Source: Saprospiraceae bacterium (GTDB taxonomy: Bacteria; Bacteroidota; Bacteroidia; Chitinophagales; Saprospiraceae). Taken from it: a DNA stretch of 64,000 bases. The DNA lies in the NCBI GenBank assembly GCA_016709995.1, contig JADJLQ010000002.1, positions 930,001 to 994,000 of the forward strand, written 5' to 3'. The translations under genes were made by a program, and so were the position numbers. The notes beneath the pieces are model-generated. The model ran no database searches. It saw only the letters and a program-made list of their open reading frames with translations, and was not told the DNA's origin. Below are positions 44,901-53,836 of the stretch, piece after piece; position 1 is the stretch's first letter; each line of letters starts with the position of its first letter.

Positions 44901-47900
44901 AGTACCGATCGATAGCCTGGTGATCAATGACACGATACCCAATGGATTTACATTTGTGACTCCTGCCGGAGCCATCAATCAGGGATGGACAATGGCAGGC
45001 AATGAGGCTAATTATACCTGGGGTAAAACTCCCAATGATACATTGATATCTGGAGATAGTGCTACAGTTTTTATTTGGTTAAAACTTAATGCACTACCCT
45101 TGGGAACGAAAGCAGACTATACCAACCGGGCAGAGATCAGTAAAGCATATGGTTACGATGGAGTCGATGTGAGTAATCAGGATATTGATGGAGTGCTGAA
45201 CAGCATTTATGCAGACAATCCCGGAGGGCAACCAGGCAGCCCTGCAGATGACTTTGTTGGAGGGACAGGCGCAGGCACAGTTGGAGATGGAGTGGCGGCT
45301 ACGGATGCAGATCACGCAGATCCGGCTCTGATCACTGTAGTCGATTTTGCATTGCGAAAAACGATTACTACACCAGGCCCATATGCTATAGGGGACACCG
45401 TAAATTTCTTGATAACCATTTATAATCAAGGTAACATATGTGGTGATAGTTTCGTGATCAATGATTATGTACCCTCTCATTTAAGCCTGAGTCCTGTACT
45501 AAACCCTGGATGGAGTGGGTCGGGAGTAGCTTACACCAGCAATTATGTATTGAGCGATACCATTTGTACGGGTGATAGTGTCGCCATTCCTGTGAAATTA
45601 ATAGTTTTGGCAGGAGGTTTAAACATTCAAAGCTATACCAATCATGCTGAGATAAATTCGGTTAAAGGTATTGTCGAACCAAATAACCCGTACGGAGCAG
45701 TTCAGATTGGGGATTTAGATATTGATAGTAATCCCGATAGCAACCCAACAAATGATAATGGTGCTGATGCGTCAAATGCAGTCAATAATCCGGCTGATAA
45801 TGTAATTACGGGTACCGGAGGTGTTCCCATGATGCCTGGTACCACACCTGGTATAGATGAAGACGATGCAGATCCGGCTTATCTACCTATCCATGATGTG
45901 GCCTTGATTAAGATCAGGTCAGGATCAGGCACGGTAGATATCGGTGATCTCATCACCTTTGAAATAAGAGTTTACAATCAGGGCAATCAATCATTGGATA
46001 GTCTGAAAGTGACAGATTATATTCCGGCAGGTTATAGTTTTGTATCCAATAATGGTTGGACTCCTTCGGGTATGAACGCTTGTCTGGATACTTTATTAGC
46101 ACCTTTAGATCAGGTAGCTCCAGGTGATTCTATCTCATTTTTTATTGATCTCACGATAGCTCCGGGAGCCAATAATGGCAATCTTATCAATGTGGCTGAA
46201 GTAACTTCGTCACGGGATGTGGGAGGTCTCACCGAAGCAGATGATCCGGATAGTAACCCGGATGGCCTCGCCAGTGGTGGTGGCGCGATCAATACGGGAA
46301 GTGATAATTCAACGGGAGGTAATGGTTCCGGTGCGCCAGGTGATCCTAACTCTGGCTTAGATGAAGATGATGCGGACCCAGCTTCCGTCCAATTAACACA
46401 ATATAGTATTGGTAATATAGTCTGGCTGGATGCGAACAACAACGGACTTAAAGACAATACAGAATCTGGGCTCAATAATGTATTGGTGATCCTGCATTAT
46501 TACGATCCGAATACGATGAGCTGCATGGCGGTGGATAGTCAGTTTACAGATGCAATGGGTGGATATTTGTTTGATACGCTGATAGCAGGACAGTACCTGG
46601 TAGAGATAGCGGCGATCAATTTTGCACCTGGTGGACCGTTAGAAGGATACGCCAGCAGCAGTGGCAACGGAGCAGATGACCTGACCTCAGGTGCATACGA
46701 AGCTGCCCCGGACCCGGATAATGATATAGACAGTGATGACAATGGTACGCTGAATGGTAACCTCATGTTTCCAGGAGCAGTGTTTTCCGATACGTTGGAT
46801 TTATTTGGAGGCGAACCAATAGCGCCAAATGATACAGCAGGACTTGATGACAACAGTGGATCATTTGATGAAAATAGTAATCTTACAGTAGACTTTGGAT
46901 TTGTACGCATGCACACGATAGGCAACCAGGTGTGGATTGATGCGAATAATAATGGCTTAAAGGATGCTTCTGAAATCGGGATCAGTAATGTATTGGTGAT
47001 ATTACATTATTATGACCCAATTGCGATGAGTTGCACGGCAGTGGATAGCCAGTATACAGGTGGGGCAGGTGGATACCTGTTTGACAGTCTGATCGCGGGT
47101 AAGTACCTTGTAGAGATAGCAGCTATCAATTTTGCACCAGGTGGACCATTAGCAGGATATGTATCGAGTACAGGCAATGGAGCAACTAATTTGAGCGCAG
47201 GACCGTATGAAGGGGCACCGGATCCGGATAGTGATATAGACAGTGATGATAATGGTACGAAGAATGGGAACATCAATTTCCCTGGATCAGTGTTCTCTGA
47301 TACGTTGGATTTGAATGGCAATGAACCAATTGCTCCAAATGATACTGCAGGGATAGATGATAATAGCGGAGCTTTGGATGTCAATAGCAATCTGACAGTA
47401 GACTTTGGCTTTGTACCATTACACAGTATTGGCAATCAACTATTTGTAGATGCGAACAATAACGGGAAAATGGATATGGGAGAATCAGTGATCCCGGGTG
47501 TCAAAGTGATCTTACATTATGTGGATACGACGGGCGGTATGTCAGTATGCGTGACGATAGACAGTGTGGACACCGACTCGGATGGAAAATATGTATTTGA
47601 TAGTTTGATCGCCGGTCAATACCTGGTAGAGATCCCCGCGAGCAATTTTGGTCCGGGCAAACCTTTAGAAAATTATAATAGCAGTACAGGAGGAGGAGCA
47701 ACCAATACGACCAGCGGCCCGAATGAAGTACCCGGTATGCCGATCGACGCAGATACGCCGGCAGATAGTACAGATCATGGAGTTTTCGTACCGACAGGAC
47801 CGTTTGCAGGGGGTGTGATCAGTGACACCCTTCACCTGGGAGAAGACGAGCCGACCAATGAACCTTTTGATACGACTGCACCGGATATGAATAGCAACCT

Positions 47901-48426
47901 GCATATGGACTTTGGCTTCATCGAGTTACATAGTTTAGGGAATCTGGTATGGGAAGATGCGAATAATAATGGCCTGTATGATGGAGGTGAAACACCGTTG
48001 GCCGGAGTGATAGTAGAATTACATTATTATAATCCAGCCACCATGGATTGTGAGCTGATAGGCTACGATACGACAGATGTCAATGGATTATACTTATTTG
48101 ATACTTTATTAGCAGGCAAGTACATTTTAGCCCTTTCAGCATCCAATTTTGTAAGTGGAGGAGCCTATGGAGGGTATATCAGTAGTACGGGCGGATTGTC
48201 AGATCTGACTACGAAAATAGGAAGTGCCTACGATGACCCTGCAGGTCTCACCAATGATCCGGATGCAGTACCATCCGATCTGGATGACAATGGCATCACC
48301 AATAAATATGGAGTAGGACCATTAACCGGTTTGATAGCTACGGACACGATAGATTTGGGCAATGGAGAGCCATTGAATGAAACCCATACAATGACAATAC
48401 GACTACAGATATCAATAACAATCTGA
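41818..48426 (+). CDS. Giant adhesin, segment 2: DUF11 array and SdrD B-like repeats 1-4
   Basis: 2202 codons in this frame; the ATG at 41818 is internal to the real gene and not a true start. After the end of an SdrD-like domain there are six DUF11 domains with an exact 543-bp period (VDV anchors at 42082, 42625, 43168, 43711, 44254, 44797), then two divergent DUF11 domains (from about 45340 and 45895), then four SdrD B-like units of about 170 residues beginning near 46409, 46915, 47422 and 47935 (IGNxVWxDANNNG, then YLFDxLIAGxYLVEI). DUF11 domains are Ig-like stalk modules of surface proteins; SdrD B modules bind calcium and stiffen such stalks. The frame is lost at the C-run at 48383-48385. 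Confidence 0.85.
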   Translation: MQSFLAQMVAGAQYTPATDILLVGGKSYKLTVSNTGTGVAPDLNDSDPYDTSVVGVQPWVGYPVIFYRSGQQSDHSLDAGFYLPNQDIVDVAMRKTIADTLGNAVLEYGDTIKFAIKIFNQGTVPIDSLVINDSVPNGYTFVTPSGAINQGWVFSGSEANYTWGRTPMDTLESGDSAIVCIWLQVNSVAAGMSADYTNRAEISKAYGLGGVDVSSQDIDSPLNDNYGDNGGGNPGSPADDAVTGNGTGAPGTSVPGTDQDNADPAQLNIVDVALRKTVADTLGNAVLEYGDTIKFAIKVFNQGSVPIDSLLINDTIPNGYTFVTPSGAINQGWVFSGNEANYTWGRTPMDTLLSGDSATVCIWLRLTSVPAGMKADYTNRAEISKAYGLGGADVSNQDIDGVLNSNYGDNPGGQPGSPADDFVRGTGTGAIGDGVAATDVDHADPAQITIVDVALRKTIADTLGNAVLEYGDTIKFAIKIFNQGSLPIDSLVINDSIPNGYTFVTPSGAINQGWVLSVNEANYTWGRTPMDTLESGDSAIVCIWLQVNSVAAGMSADYTNRAEISTAYGLGGVDVSSQDIDSPLNDNYGDNGGGNPGSPADDAVTGNGTGAPGTSVPGTDQDNADPAQLNIVDVALRKTVADTLGNAVLEYGDTIKFAIKVFNQGSVSIDSLVINDTIPNGYTFVTPSGAINQGWVLSGNEANYTWGRTPMDTLLSGDSATVCIWLRLTSVAAGMKADYTNRAEISKAYGLGGVDVSNQDIDGILNSNYGDNPGGQPGSPADDFVRGTGTGVIGDGVAATDADHADPAQITIVDVAMRKTIADTLGNAVLEYGDTIKFAIKIFNQGSLPIDSLVINDSIPNGYTFVTPSGAINQGWVLSGSEANYTWGRTPMDTLESGDSAIVCIWLQVNSVAAGMSADYTNRAEISKAYGLGGVDVSSQDIDSPLNDNYGDNGGGNPGSPSDDSVTGNGTGAPGSGVAGTDQDNADPAEIRIVDVALRKTVADTLGNAVLEYGDTIKFSIKIFNQGSVPIDSLVINDTIPNGFTFVTPAGAINQGWTMAGNEANYTWGKTPNDTLISGDSATVFIWLKLNALPLGTKADYTNRAEISKAYGYDGVDVSNQDIDGVLNSIYADNPGGQPGSPADDFVGGTGAGTVGDGVAATDADHADPALITVVDFALRKTITTPGPYAIGDTVNFLITIYNQGNICGDSFVINDYVPSHLSLSPVLNPGWSGSGVAYTSNYVLSDTICTGDSVAIPVKLIVLAGGLNIQSYTNHAEINSVKGIVEPNNPYGAVQIGDLDIDSNPDSNPTNDNGADASNAVNNPADNVITGTGGVPMMPGTTPGIDEDDADPAYLPIHDVALIKIRSGSGTVDIGDLITFEIRVYNQGNQSLDSLKVTDYIPAGYSFVSNNGWTPSGMNACLDTLLAPLDQVAPGDSISFFIDLTIAPGANNGNLINVAEVTSSRDVGGLTEADDPDSNPDGLASGGGAINTGSDNSTGGNGSGAPGDPNSGLDEDDADPASVQLTQYSIGNIVWLDANNNGLKDNTESGLNNVLVILHYYDPNTMSCMAVDSQFTDAMGGYLFDTLIAGQYLVEIAAINFAPGGPLEGYASSSGNGADDLTSGAYEAAPDPDNDIDSDDNGTLNGNLMFPGAVFSDTLDLFGGEPIAPNDTAGLDDNSGSFDENSNLTVDFGFVRMHTIGNQVWIDANNNGLKDASEIGISNVLVILHYYDPIAMSCTAVDSQYTGGAGGYLFDSLIAGKYLVEIAAINFAPGGPLAGYVSSTGNGATNLSAGPYEGAPDPDSDIDSDDNGTKNGNINFPGSVFSDTLDLNGNEPIAPNDTAGIDDNSGALDVNSNLTVDFGFVPLHSIGNQLFVDANNNGKMDMGESVIPGVKVILHYVDTTGGMSVCVTIDSVDTDSDGKYVFDSLIAGQYLVEIPASNFGPGKPLENYNSSTGGGATNTTSGPNEVPGMPIDADTPADSTDHGVFVPTGPFAGGVISDTLHLGEDEPTNEPFDTTAPDMNSNLHMDFGFIELHSLGNLVWEDANNNGLYDGGETPLAGVIVELHYYNPATMDCELIGYDTTDVNGLYLFDTLLAGKYILALSASNFVSGGAYGGYISSTGGLSDLTTKIGSAYDDPAGLTNDPDAVPSDLDDNGITNKYGVGPLTGLIATDTIDLGNGEPLNETHTMTIRLQISITI
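42077..45334 (+). repeat. Six DUF11-coding repeats, 543-bp period, arranged as three A-B pairs
   Basis: Successive anchor codons are spaced exactly 543 bp (181 codons). Odd repeats share KTIADTLGNAVLEYG, VCIWLQVNSVAAGMSADYTN and VSSQDIDSPLNDNYGDN. Even repeats share KTVADTLGNAVLEYG, VKADYTN-type strands and VSNQDIDGVLNSNYGDN with ADDFVRGTGTG. Repeats 3 and 5, and repeats 2 and 4, are near-identical in DNA, so the unit that duplicated was the 1086-bp pair. Repeat 6 is an older even-type copy. Confidence 0.92.
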
Positions 48427-51130
48427 CCGTAGATTTTGGTCTCCTACCCATGCACAGCATAGGCAATCTGGTATGGATTGATGCCAATAACAATGGCCTG
48501 GTAGATGGAGGAGAAATGGGTATACCGGGAGTAGAAGTGGTGCTGCATATAGTGACCCAAAGTGGATGTGTAGCAGTAGATACGCAGAACACAGACGGGG
48601 CAGGAAAATACCTGTTCGATACCCTGATAGCGGGAGATTATATCGTCGAGATCACGGCCTATAATTTTGCAATGAGTCTACCGTTGGAAAAATATGCCAG
48701 CAGTACAGGAGGGGGCTCTGATCTGACGACTAAGACAGGCAGTCCGTATGAAGACAAAAATGTACCCAATGATCCGGATGATGATACAGACAATGATGAC
48801 AATGGTATTCGAGGTGGCAATACCAATTTTGCCAGCTCGGTGACCAGTGATACGATTTCACTGAATGGCAATGAGCCCACCACCGAAATCGATGGTAGCA
48901 CAGGATCGACCGACACCACCTACGATATGAGTGGAGCCAGAAACATCAATAGCAATCTGACAGTAGACTTTGGCTTTGTACCCCTGCACAGTATTGGCAA
49001 TCAACTATTTGTAGATGCGAACAATAACGGGAAAATGGATATGGGAGAATCAGCGATCCCTGGAGTCAAAGTGATCTTACATTATGTGGATACGACGGGC
49101 GGTATGTCAGTATGCGTGACGATAGACAGTGTGGACACCGACTCGGATGGAAAATATGTATTTGATAGTTTGATCGCCGGTCAATACCTGGTAGAGATCC
49201 CCGCGAGCAATTTTGGTCCGGGCAAACCTTTAGAAAATTATATCAGCAGCACCGGAGGAGGAGATAATACGAGTACAGGGCCGAATGAAGTGCCCGGTAT
49301 GCCGATCGATGCAGATACACCGGCAGATAGTGTGGATCATGGAGTTTATGTTCCATCAGGATCATTTGCAGGGGGCATCATCAGCGATACCTTGCACCTG
49401 GGAGAGGACGAACCTACGGGTGAGCCGTTTGATACAACCGCGTTGGATGCCAACAGCAATCTGCATATAGACTTTGGATTTATGGAGATCTTCAGTCTGG
49501 GCAATATGGTGTGGGCAGATCGCAATAATGATGGATTGTATGACCCGTCCCGTGAACAGGTCATCAGCGGCGTAGTCATGGAACTTCATAAAGTCATTGA
49601 TACTGTAGATGAAGAAGATACGCCTGTTACGATATGCCGGTTGATAGGATATGATACGACGGATGCCAATGGATTGTATGTGTTTGACAGTTTACTCATG
49701 GGGCGATATATCGTCGCTATCTCAGGAAGCAATTTTGCACCAGGGGGAGCCTTGGCAAAAGGATTTGCCAGCAGCACGGGTGATGGTAACTCGTATGATC
49801 CTGTGAATGGACCGTATGAAGATCAAACGAATGCCAACTGGATGGATCAAACTACAGACAATAATGACAATGGATCTTTAATGAATGCACCTGGAAGTCC
49901 CATAGATGGACTGATTGCTTCTGATACGATAGACCTTGGAGATGTCCCAGAGCCATTGGCAGAGAATCCTTATAATGATACCACGGTGACAGATGATCAC
50001 AATAATCTGACCATCGATTTTGGATTGATACCGTTAAACTCCATTGGAAACCAGGTATGGTGGGATGCCAATAATAATGGTGTATATGACCGGGGCACAG
50101 AGGTTCCATTGGATAGTGTTGAGGTCGTATTGCATTGGTACAATGAATTGGCCATGTCTTGTGTGGCCCTGGATACCACATTGACAGATGGCACGGGCAG
50201 ATATTTATTTGGGTATTTATTGGAAGGAAAATATATTATAGAGATTACCGCTAAAAACTTCCAGGCTGGGGGCGCATTACAAGGATTTGCCAGCAGCACG
50301 GCAGGGTATGATTTGACCAGTGGACCATATGAAGGGGGCAATCCGACATTGACTGATGGGGATAGGGATGTAGATGATGTAGACCATGGTATAACTAATC
50401 TCAACAATACATTCCCTATAGGCTCAGTGGCGAGTGATACGGTGACAATCACCTCTGGCAAAGAGCCTTCTATGGGAGCAGAGTTTGATCCTGAATATGA
50501 TACTACGGGGGCGCCATATTCACCAGGCAATACTTTGATGCACAATACGCCGGATAGTAATAGTAACCTGACGATAGACTTTGGTTTTGCACCCTTACAC
50601 AGTATTGGCAACCAGGTATTCCTGGATTATGTCAACAATGGTGTTTTTGATCAAGGGTAGATGAGGCTCCATTTGGACCGGTGAAAGTAGTGTTACATTA
50701 TGTGGATACGACGGGCGGAGTGGTCACCTGTATCGCTCTTGATACAACGTATACCGATGTCAATGGCTTATATTTATTCGATAGTTTACGAGCAGGCAGG
50801 TATATCGTAGAGATCGCGCCAGACAATTTCGCACCAGGAGGACCACTGGAAGGATTCTTAAGTTCTACAGGCGATCCAGGAGATTTAAGCAGCGGGCCAT
50901 ATGAAAATCCGGGAGCACCGTCAGGCAATAGCGATATAGACGGGGATGACAACGGAGTAAAGGACAGATATCCTGGCTTCCCGGCAGGATCAATTCTATC
51001 GGACACGATTGATCTGGATGATAATGTTGAACCATTGGCAGCCATGGAGACATCAGTTCCATCCAATGATAGTAGTGGGGCTTTAGACAATAACAGCAAT
51101 CTGACGATAGACTTCGGATTCTTAGTACCC
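46400..51130 (+). repeat. Nine SdrD B-like coding repeats of about 500-560 bp
   Basis: Each begins with a SIGNxVWxDANNNG-type loop and ends with NSNLTVDFGF. Starts are near 46409, 46915, 47422, 47935, 48450, 48990, 49490, 50037 and 50600. Repeats 3 (47424-47677) and 6 (48989-49242) differ at only about three of 254 positions by eye. Confidence 0.85.
48450..50660 (+). CDS. Giant adhesin, segment 3: SdrD B-like repeats 5-9
   Basis: 736 codons. Units begin at about 48450, 48990, 49490, 50037 and 50600 with HSIGNxxxxDxNNNG-type starts. The ATG at 48450 lies in the middle of the linker VDFGLLPMHSIGN and is not a genuine start. Unit 6 is almost identical in DNA to unit 3 in segment 2. Unit 7 departs from the others (NMVWADRNNDGLYDPSREQ) and unit 8 has a Trp-rich start (QVWWDANNNG). 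The frame ends in a TAG just after the G3 run at 50655-50657, inside unit 9, whose remainder continues in segment 4. Confidence 0.83.
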   Translation: MHSIGNLVWIDANNNGLVDGGEMGIPGVEVVLHIVTQSGCVAVDTQNTDGAGKYLFDTLIAGDYIVEITAYNFAMSLPLEKYASSTGGGSDLTTKTGSPYEDKNVPNDPDDDTDNDDNGIRGGNTNFASSVTSDTISLNGNEPTTEIDGSTGSTDTTYDMSGARNINSNLTVDFGFVPLHSIGNQLFVDANNNGKMDMGESAIPGVKVILHYVDTTGGMSVCVTIDSVDTDSDGKYVFDSLIAGQYLVEIPASNFGPGKPLENYISSTGGGDNTSTGPNEVPGMPIDADTPADSVDHGVYVPSGSFAGGIISDTLHLGEDEPTGEPFDTTALDANSNLHIDFGFMEIFSLGNMVWADRNNDGLYDPSREQVISGVVMELHKVIDTVDEEDTPVTICRLIGYDTTDANGLYVFDSLLMGRYIVAISGSNFAPGGALAKGFASSTGDGNSYDPVNGPYEDQTNANWMDQTTDNNDNGSLMNAPGSPIDGLIASDTIDLGDVPEPLAENPYNDTTVTDDHNNLTIDFGLIPLNSIGNQVWWDANNNGVYDRGTEVPLDSVEVVLHWYNELAMSCVALDTTLTDGTGRYLFGYLLEGKYIIEITAKNFQAGGALQGFASSTAGYDLTSGPYEGGNPTLTDGDRDVDDVDHGITNLNNTFPIGSVASDTVTITSGKEPSMGAEFDPEYDTTGAPYSPGNTLMHNTPDSNSNLTIDFGFAPLHSIGNQVFLDYVNNGVFDQG

Positions 51131-53836
51131 TGCGAAGAGTTGACCTGTATCGCAAAAGTCAATATCAGCATGGATGAAAACTGTCAGCATTGTCTGTCAG
51201 CCAAAGATGTACTGAAAGCTAAATATCTGCTGCCGGACAAGTTTTATATCATAGAAATTTTTGCAGGCAATATTAAACTACCCTCGAATTGTATTGGTAG
51301 AGAATGGTTGGGATATAGCTTGACTTATAAGATTACCAGCAAGTTTCCATGTGATGAGAATAGCTGTTGGGGCACATTGAAAGTAGAGGATAAGTTGGGG
51401 GCAAAGCTCGATTGTAGACCTGACACGATCACCTGCTTCGAGTTGGCATCGCTACCAAAAGGAAGTTACAGCGTGAAAGACAATTGTGGCGACTCCTCTA
51501 AAGTAGTGATCGCAAGTGAAGTATACACTGACTATGGTTGTGATAGTGCTACGCTGCTAGGCAAAGTGACCCGTCAGTTGATCGCATCCGATCAGTGGGG
51601 GAATAGCAATAGCTGTACGAAGGAATACTTTATCGCTAAGATTACATTAGATAGTGTAGTATGTCCAAGAGATACCTCCGTAGATTGCAGCATAGCCGAA
51701 GTGAATGGAGTAAGAATCACGGATCCGGCCCGCAGCAAAGCGCCCATGGTCAAAACCAGCAAAGGGTTAAAAGCATTGTGGCCTAATAGCTCCACCTGCA
51801 AGTTGACGGTGGGCAAACAAGATGATTCGATCGTGGTCTGTGGCGGAGGGTATAAGATCTTGCGCACCTGGATCATCACCGACTGGTGTACCGGCAGAGA
51901 TACGATCTGTAAGCAGACGATAGCGGTGGAAGACAAGACAGCACCGATCGCGAGAGATACTGTATTAGCAACCAAAGCAGCTGATCCACACGATTGTCGG
52001 GCATTATTTGACTTGAAGAAACTGCCAGTGACCGATTGCAGTGAGGTGACCCAAAGCTATAGATATCCTTATCTGGACGAAGCTACAGGAGCCACCAGGA
52101 TAGCGAATGGCAGCTTGCCAGCGAGTGTATGGGTAGGCAATGGCAGGACAGAGATCACTGTGACCCTGACCGATGCGTGCAATAATATTACTACGAGAAA
52201 AATCACAGTCAATGTGATAGACCATACGCCACCGACACCAGTATGTATAGAATACACTCAAGTGACGGTAGATCCTGCAAGTTGCTGGGCAGCAGTAGCA
52301 GCGCGGGATTTGAATACCGGCAGTCATGACAATTGTATCAGCCAGTTGCATTATGCAGCAGCTTTGATGAGTGATATAGAGAAAGCGAGATCAGACTACG
52401 AGAAACACATCATTGATAGTTGTGGCAAAGCCGCTTACTGGGCCAATAAAGCATGGTACGATGCCTATATAGAGCAGTGGATCAATTGTTATGTATTCAC
52501 TGATACGGTTAATTTCAGCGACTGTGGAAGCAACCAGGTAGTGATGAGAGTATATGAAGCAGATAGCATGCCGAGATTAGATCCACATCTATGGTCTTGT
52601 GGCGAGCATGCGTGGTTCTGTTACAATACGTACCAGGATTACAGGATCGTATACAATCAGAATTTCTATGGCAATTCTGCGAAAAAAGATTGTGAGGTCA
52701 AAGGACCCTGGTTATGTAAAGAATCCAGCATTGGTTGGTATGCCAACTTACAAAGTACCTATGGAGGAGCCCGTGTACTTGGCTCCAATGGCTACTATGC
52801 TGGAAGCACTTTCCCACAAACGCATCTGTACAATGAATGTATGGTACAGGTACTGGTAGATGACAAACAAGCACCGGTAGTAGCTGGTCTTCAAGACATC
52901 ACCGTATACTGCGATGGAGCACCGGGAGGCAGTGCGTATGCAAGAACCTTCTGTTCAGAAAGTGAGCGATTCTCCACCTGGCCGGGTACAGTCAAAGACG
53001 GCAAAGGCACGATTCATGGCTATTATGGCGGTAGTACGTATATCGTCAATCATACTCCAGGTAATGATCATGCCGATCCGACCGGTTGTGCGACCGATCA
53101 ATGGTCTCCGATCTATTGTAGATCATGGTTGTTACTGGATAGCTTGGATGAGGCTGGAAAAGTAAATCCGAAAGATTATTTTGACAAACTGGTCCTGTTC
53201 GATAAAAACAGACCCTCCAGGACTTTAGCAAATAATGAGTTTAGTATAACGGACAATTGTAAATTAGAGGATGGTAGTCTTAAAGTGACGGATGGCGGTA
53301 GTATCAATGGTTGTGGCGAAGGCTGGATCCAACGCACCTGGACGATGACAGACAAGTGTGGCAACCCAGTGACAGCAATCCAAAAGGTGATCGTCAAACA
53401 TAGAAGTGATTTTGAAGTAGTATTCCCTGCAGACCTGGAAGTAAGTTGTGAGGCAAATGATGCCACCGATACCAGTCGAACCGGAATTCCACAGATCAGC
53501 GATGATGATTGTGAGCAGGTAGGCGTGCGCTACGAAGATGAGATCAGTACAGTGACGGATGGAGCTTGCTACAAGATCATCCGCACCTGGACCTTGATCG
53601 ACTGGTGTATCTATGATCCAAACGCTCATACGATCCATCCGGATGTCATCGTGGATGACAGACTGCGGGCTAACGACAAAGACAGAGCTTGTATCTTCCG
53701 CAATCTCAAAGACAATGGAGATGGATATGTCAAATACGTACAGATCATCAAAGTGACGGATCATCAGGCACCGGTAGTGACCTGCAAAGACAGTACACTC
53801 TGGGCGGTATCACCAGTGGCTGTACAGCTAATGTGA
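50681..53836 (+). CDS. Giant adhesin, segment 4: end of SdrD repeat 9 and Cys-rich HYR-like domains
   Basis: 1051 codons. Residues 1-147 finish SdrD B-like unit 9. From about 148 the character changes to a Cys-rich series: PCEELTCIAKVNISMDENCQ, then repeated HYR-like modules with the patterns ILRTWIITDWCTGRDTICKQ, VEDKTAPIARDTV, VIDHTPPTPVCIEYTQVTVD, DDKQAPVVAGLQDITVYCDG, IQRTWTMTDKCGN and IIRTWTLIDWCIYDPN. The even cysteine content suggests disulfide-stabilised extracellular Ig-like domains; such series occur in long surface proteins of Saprospiraceae and other Bacteroidota. The frame is lost at the G3 run 53802-53804 in the middle of an HYR-like module that carries on in segment 5. Confidence 0.83.
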   Translation: MKVVLHYVDTTGGVVTCIALDTTYTDVNGLYLFDSLRAGRYIVEIAPDNFAPGGPLEGFLSSTGDPGDLSSGPYENPGAPSGNSDIDGDDNGVKDRYPGFPAGSILSDTIDLDDNVEPLAAMETSVPSNDSSGALDNNSNLTIDFGFLVPCEELTCIAKVNISMDENCQHCLSAKDVLKAKYLLPDKFYIIEIFAGNIKLPSNCIGREWLGYSLTYKITSKFPCDENSCWGTLKVEDKLGAKLDCRPDTITCFELASLPKGSYSVKDNCGDSSKVVIASEVYTDYGCDSATLLGKVTRQLIASDQWGNSNSCTKEYFIAKITLDSVVCPRDTSVDCSIAEVNGVRITDPARSKAPMVKTSKGLKALWPNSSTCKLTVGKQDDSIVVCGGGYKILRTWIITDWCTGRDTICKQTIAVEDKTAPIARDTVLATKAADPHDCRALFDLKKLPVTDCSEVTQSYRYPYLDEATGATRIANGSLPASVWVGNGRTEITVTLTDACNNITTRKITVNVIDHTPPTPVCIEYTQVTVDPASCWAAVAARDLNTGSHDNCISQLHYAAALMSDIEKARSDYEKHIIDSCGKAAYWANKAWYDAYIEQWINCYVFTDTVNFSDCGSNQVVMRVYEADSMPRLDPHLWSCGEHAWFCYNTYQDYRIVYNQNFYGNSAKKDCEVKGPWLCKESSIGWYANLQSTYGGARVLGSNGYYAGSTFPQTHLYNECMVQVLVDDKQAPVVAGLQDITVYCDGAPGGSAYARTFCSESERFSTWPGTVKDGKGTIHGYYGGSTYIVNHTPGNDHADPTGCATDQWSPIYCRSWLLLDSLDEAGKVNPKDYFDKLVLFDKNRPSRTLANNEFSITDNCKLEDGSLKVTDGGSINGCGEGWIQRTWTMTDKCGNPVTAIQKVIVKHRSDFEVVFPADLEVSCEANDATDTSRTGIPQISDDDCEQVGVRYEDEISTVTDGACYKIIRTWTLIDWCIYDPNAHTIHPDVIVDDRLRANDKDRACIFRNLKDNGDGYVKYVQIIKVTDHQAPVVTCKDSTLWAVSPVAVQLM

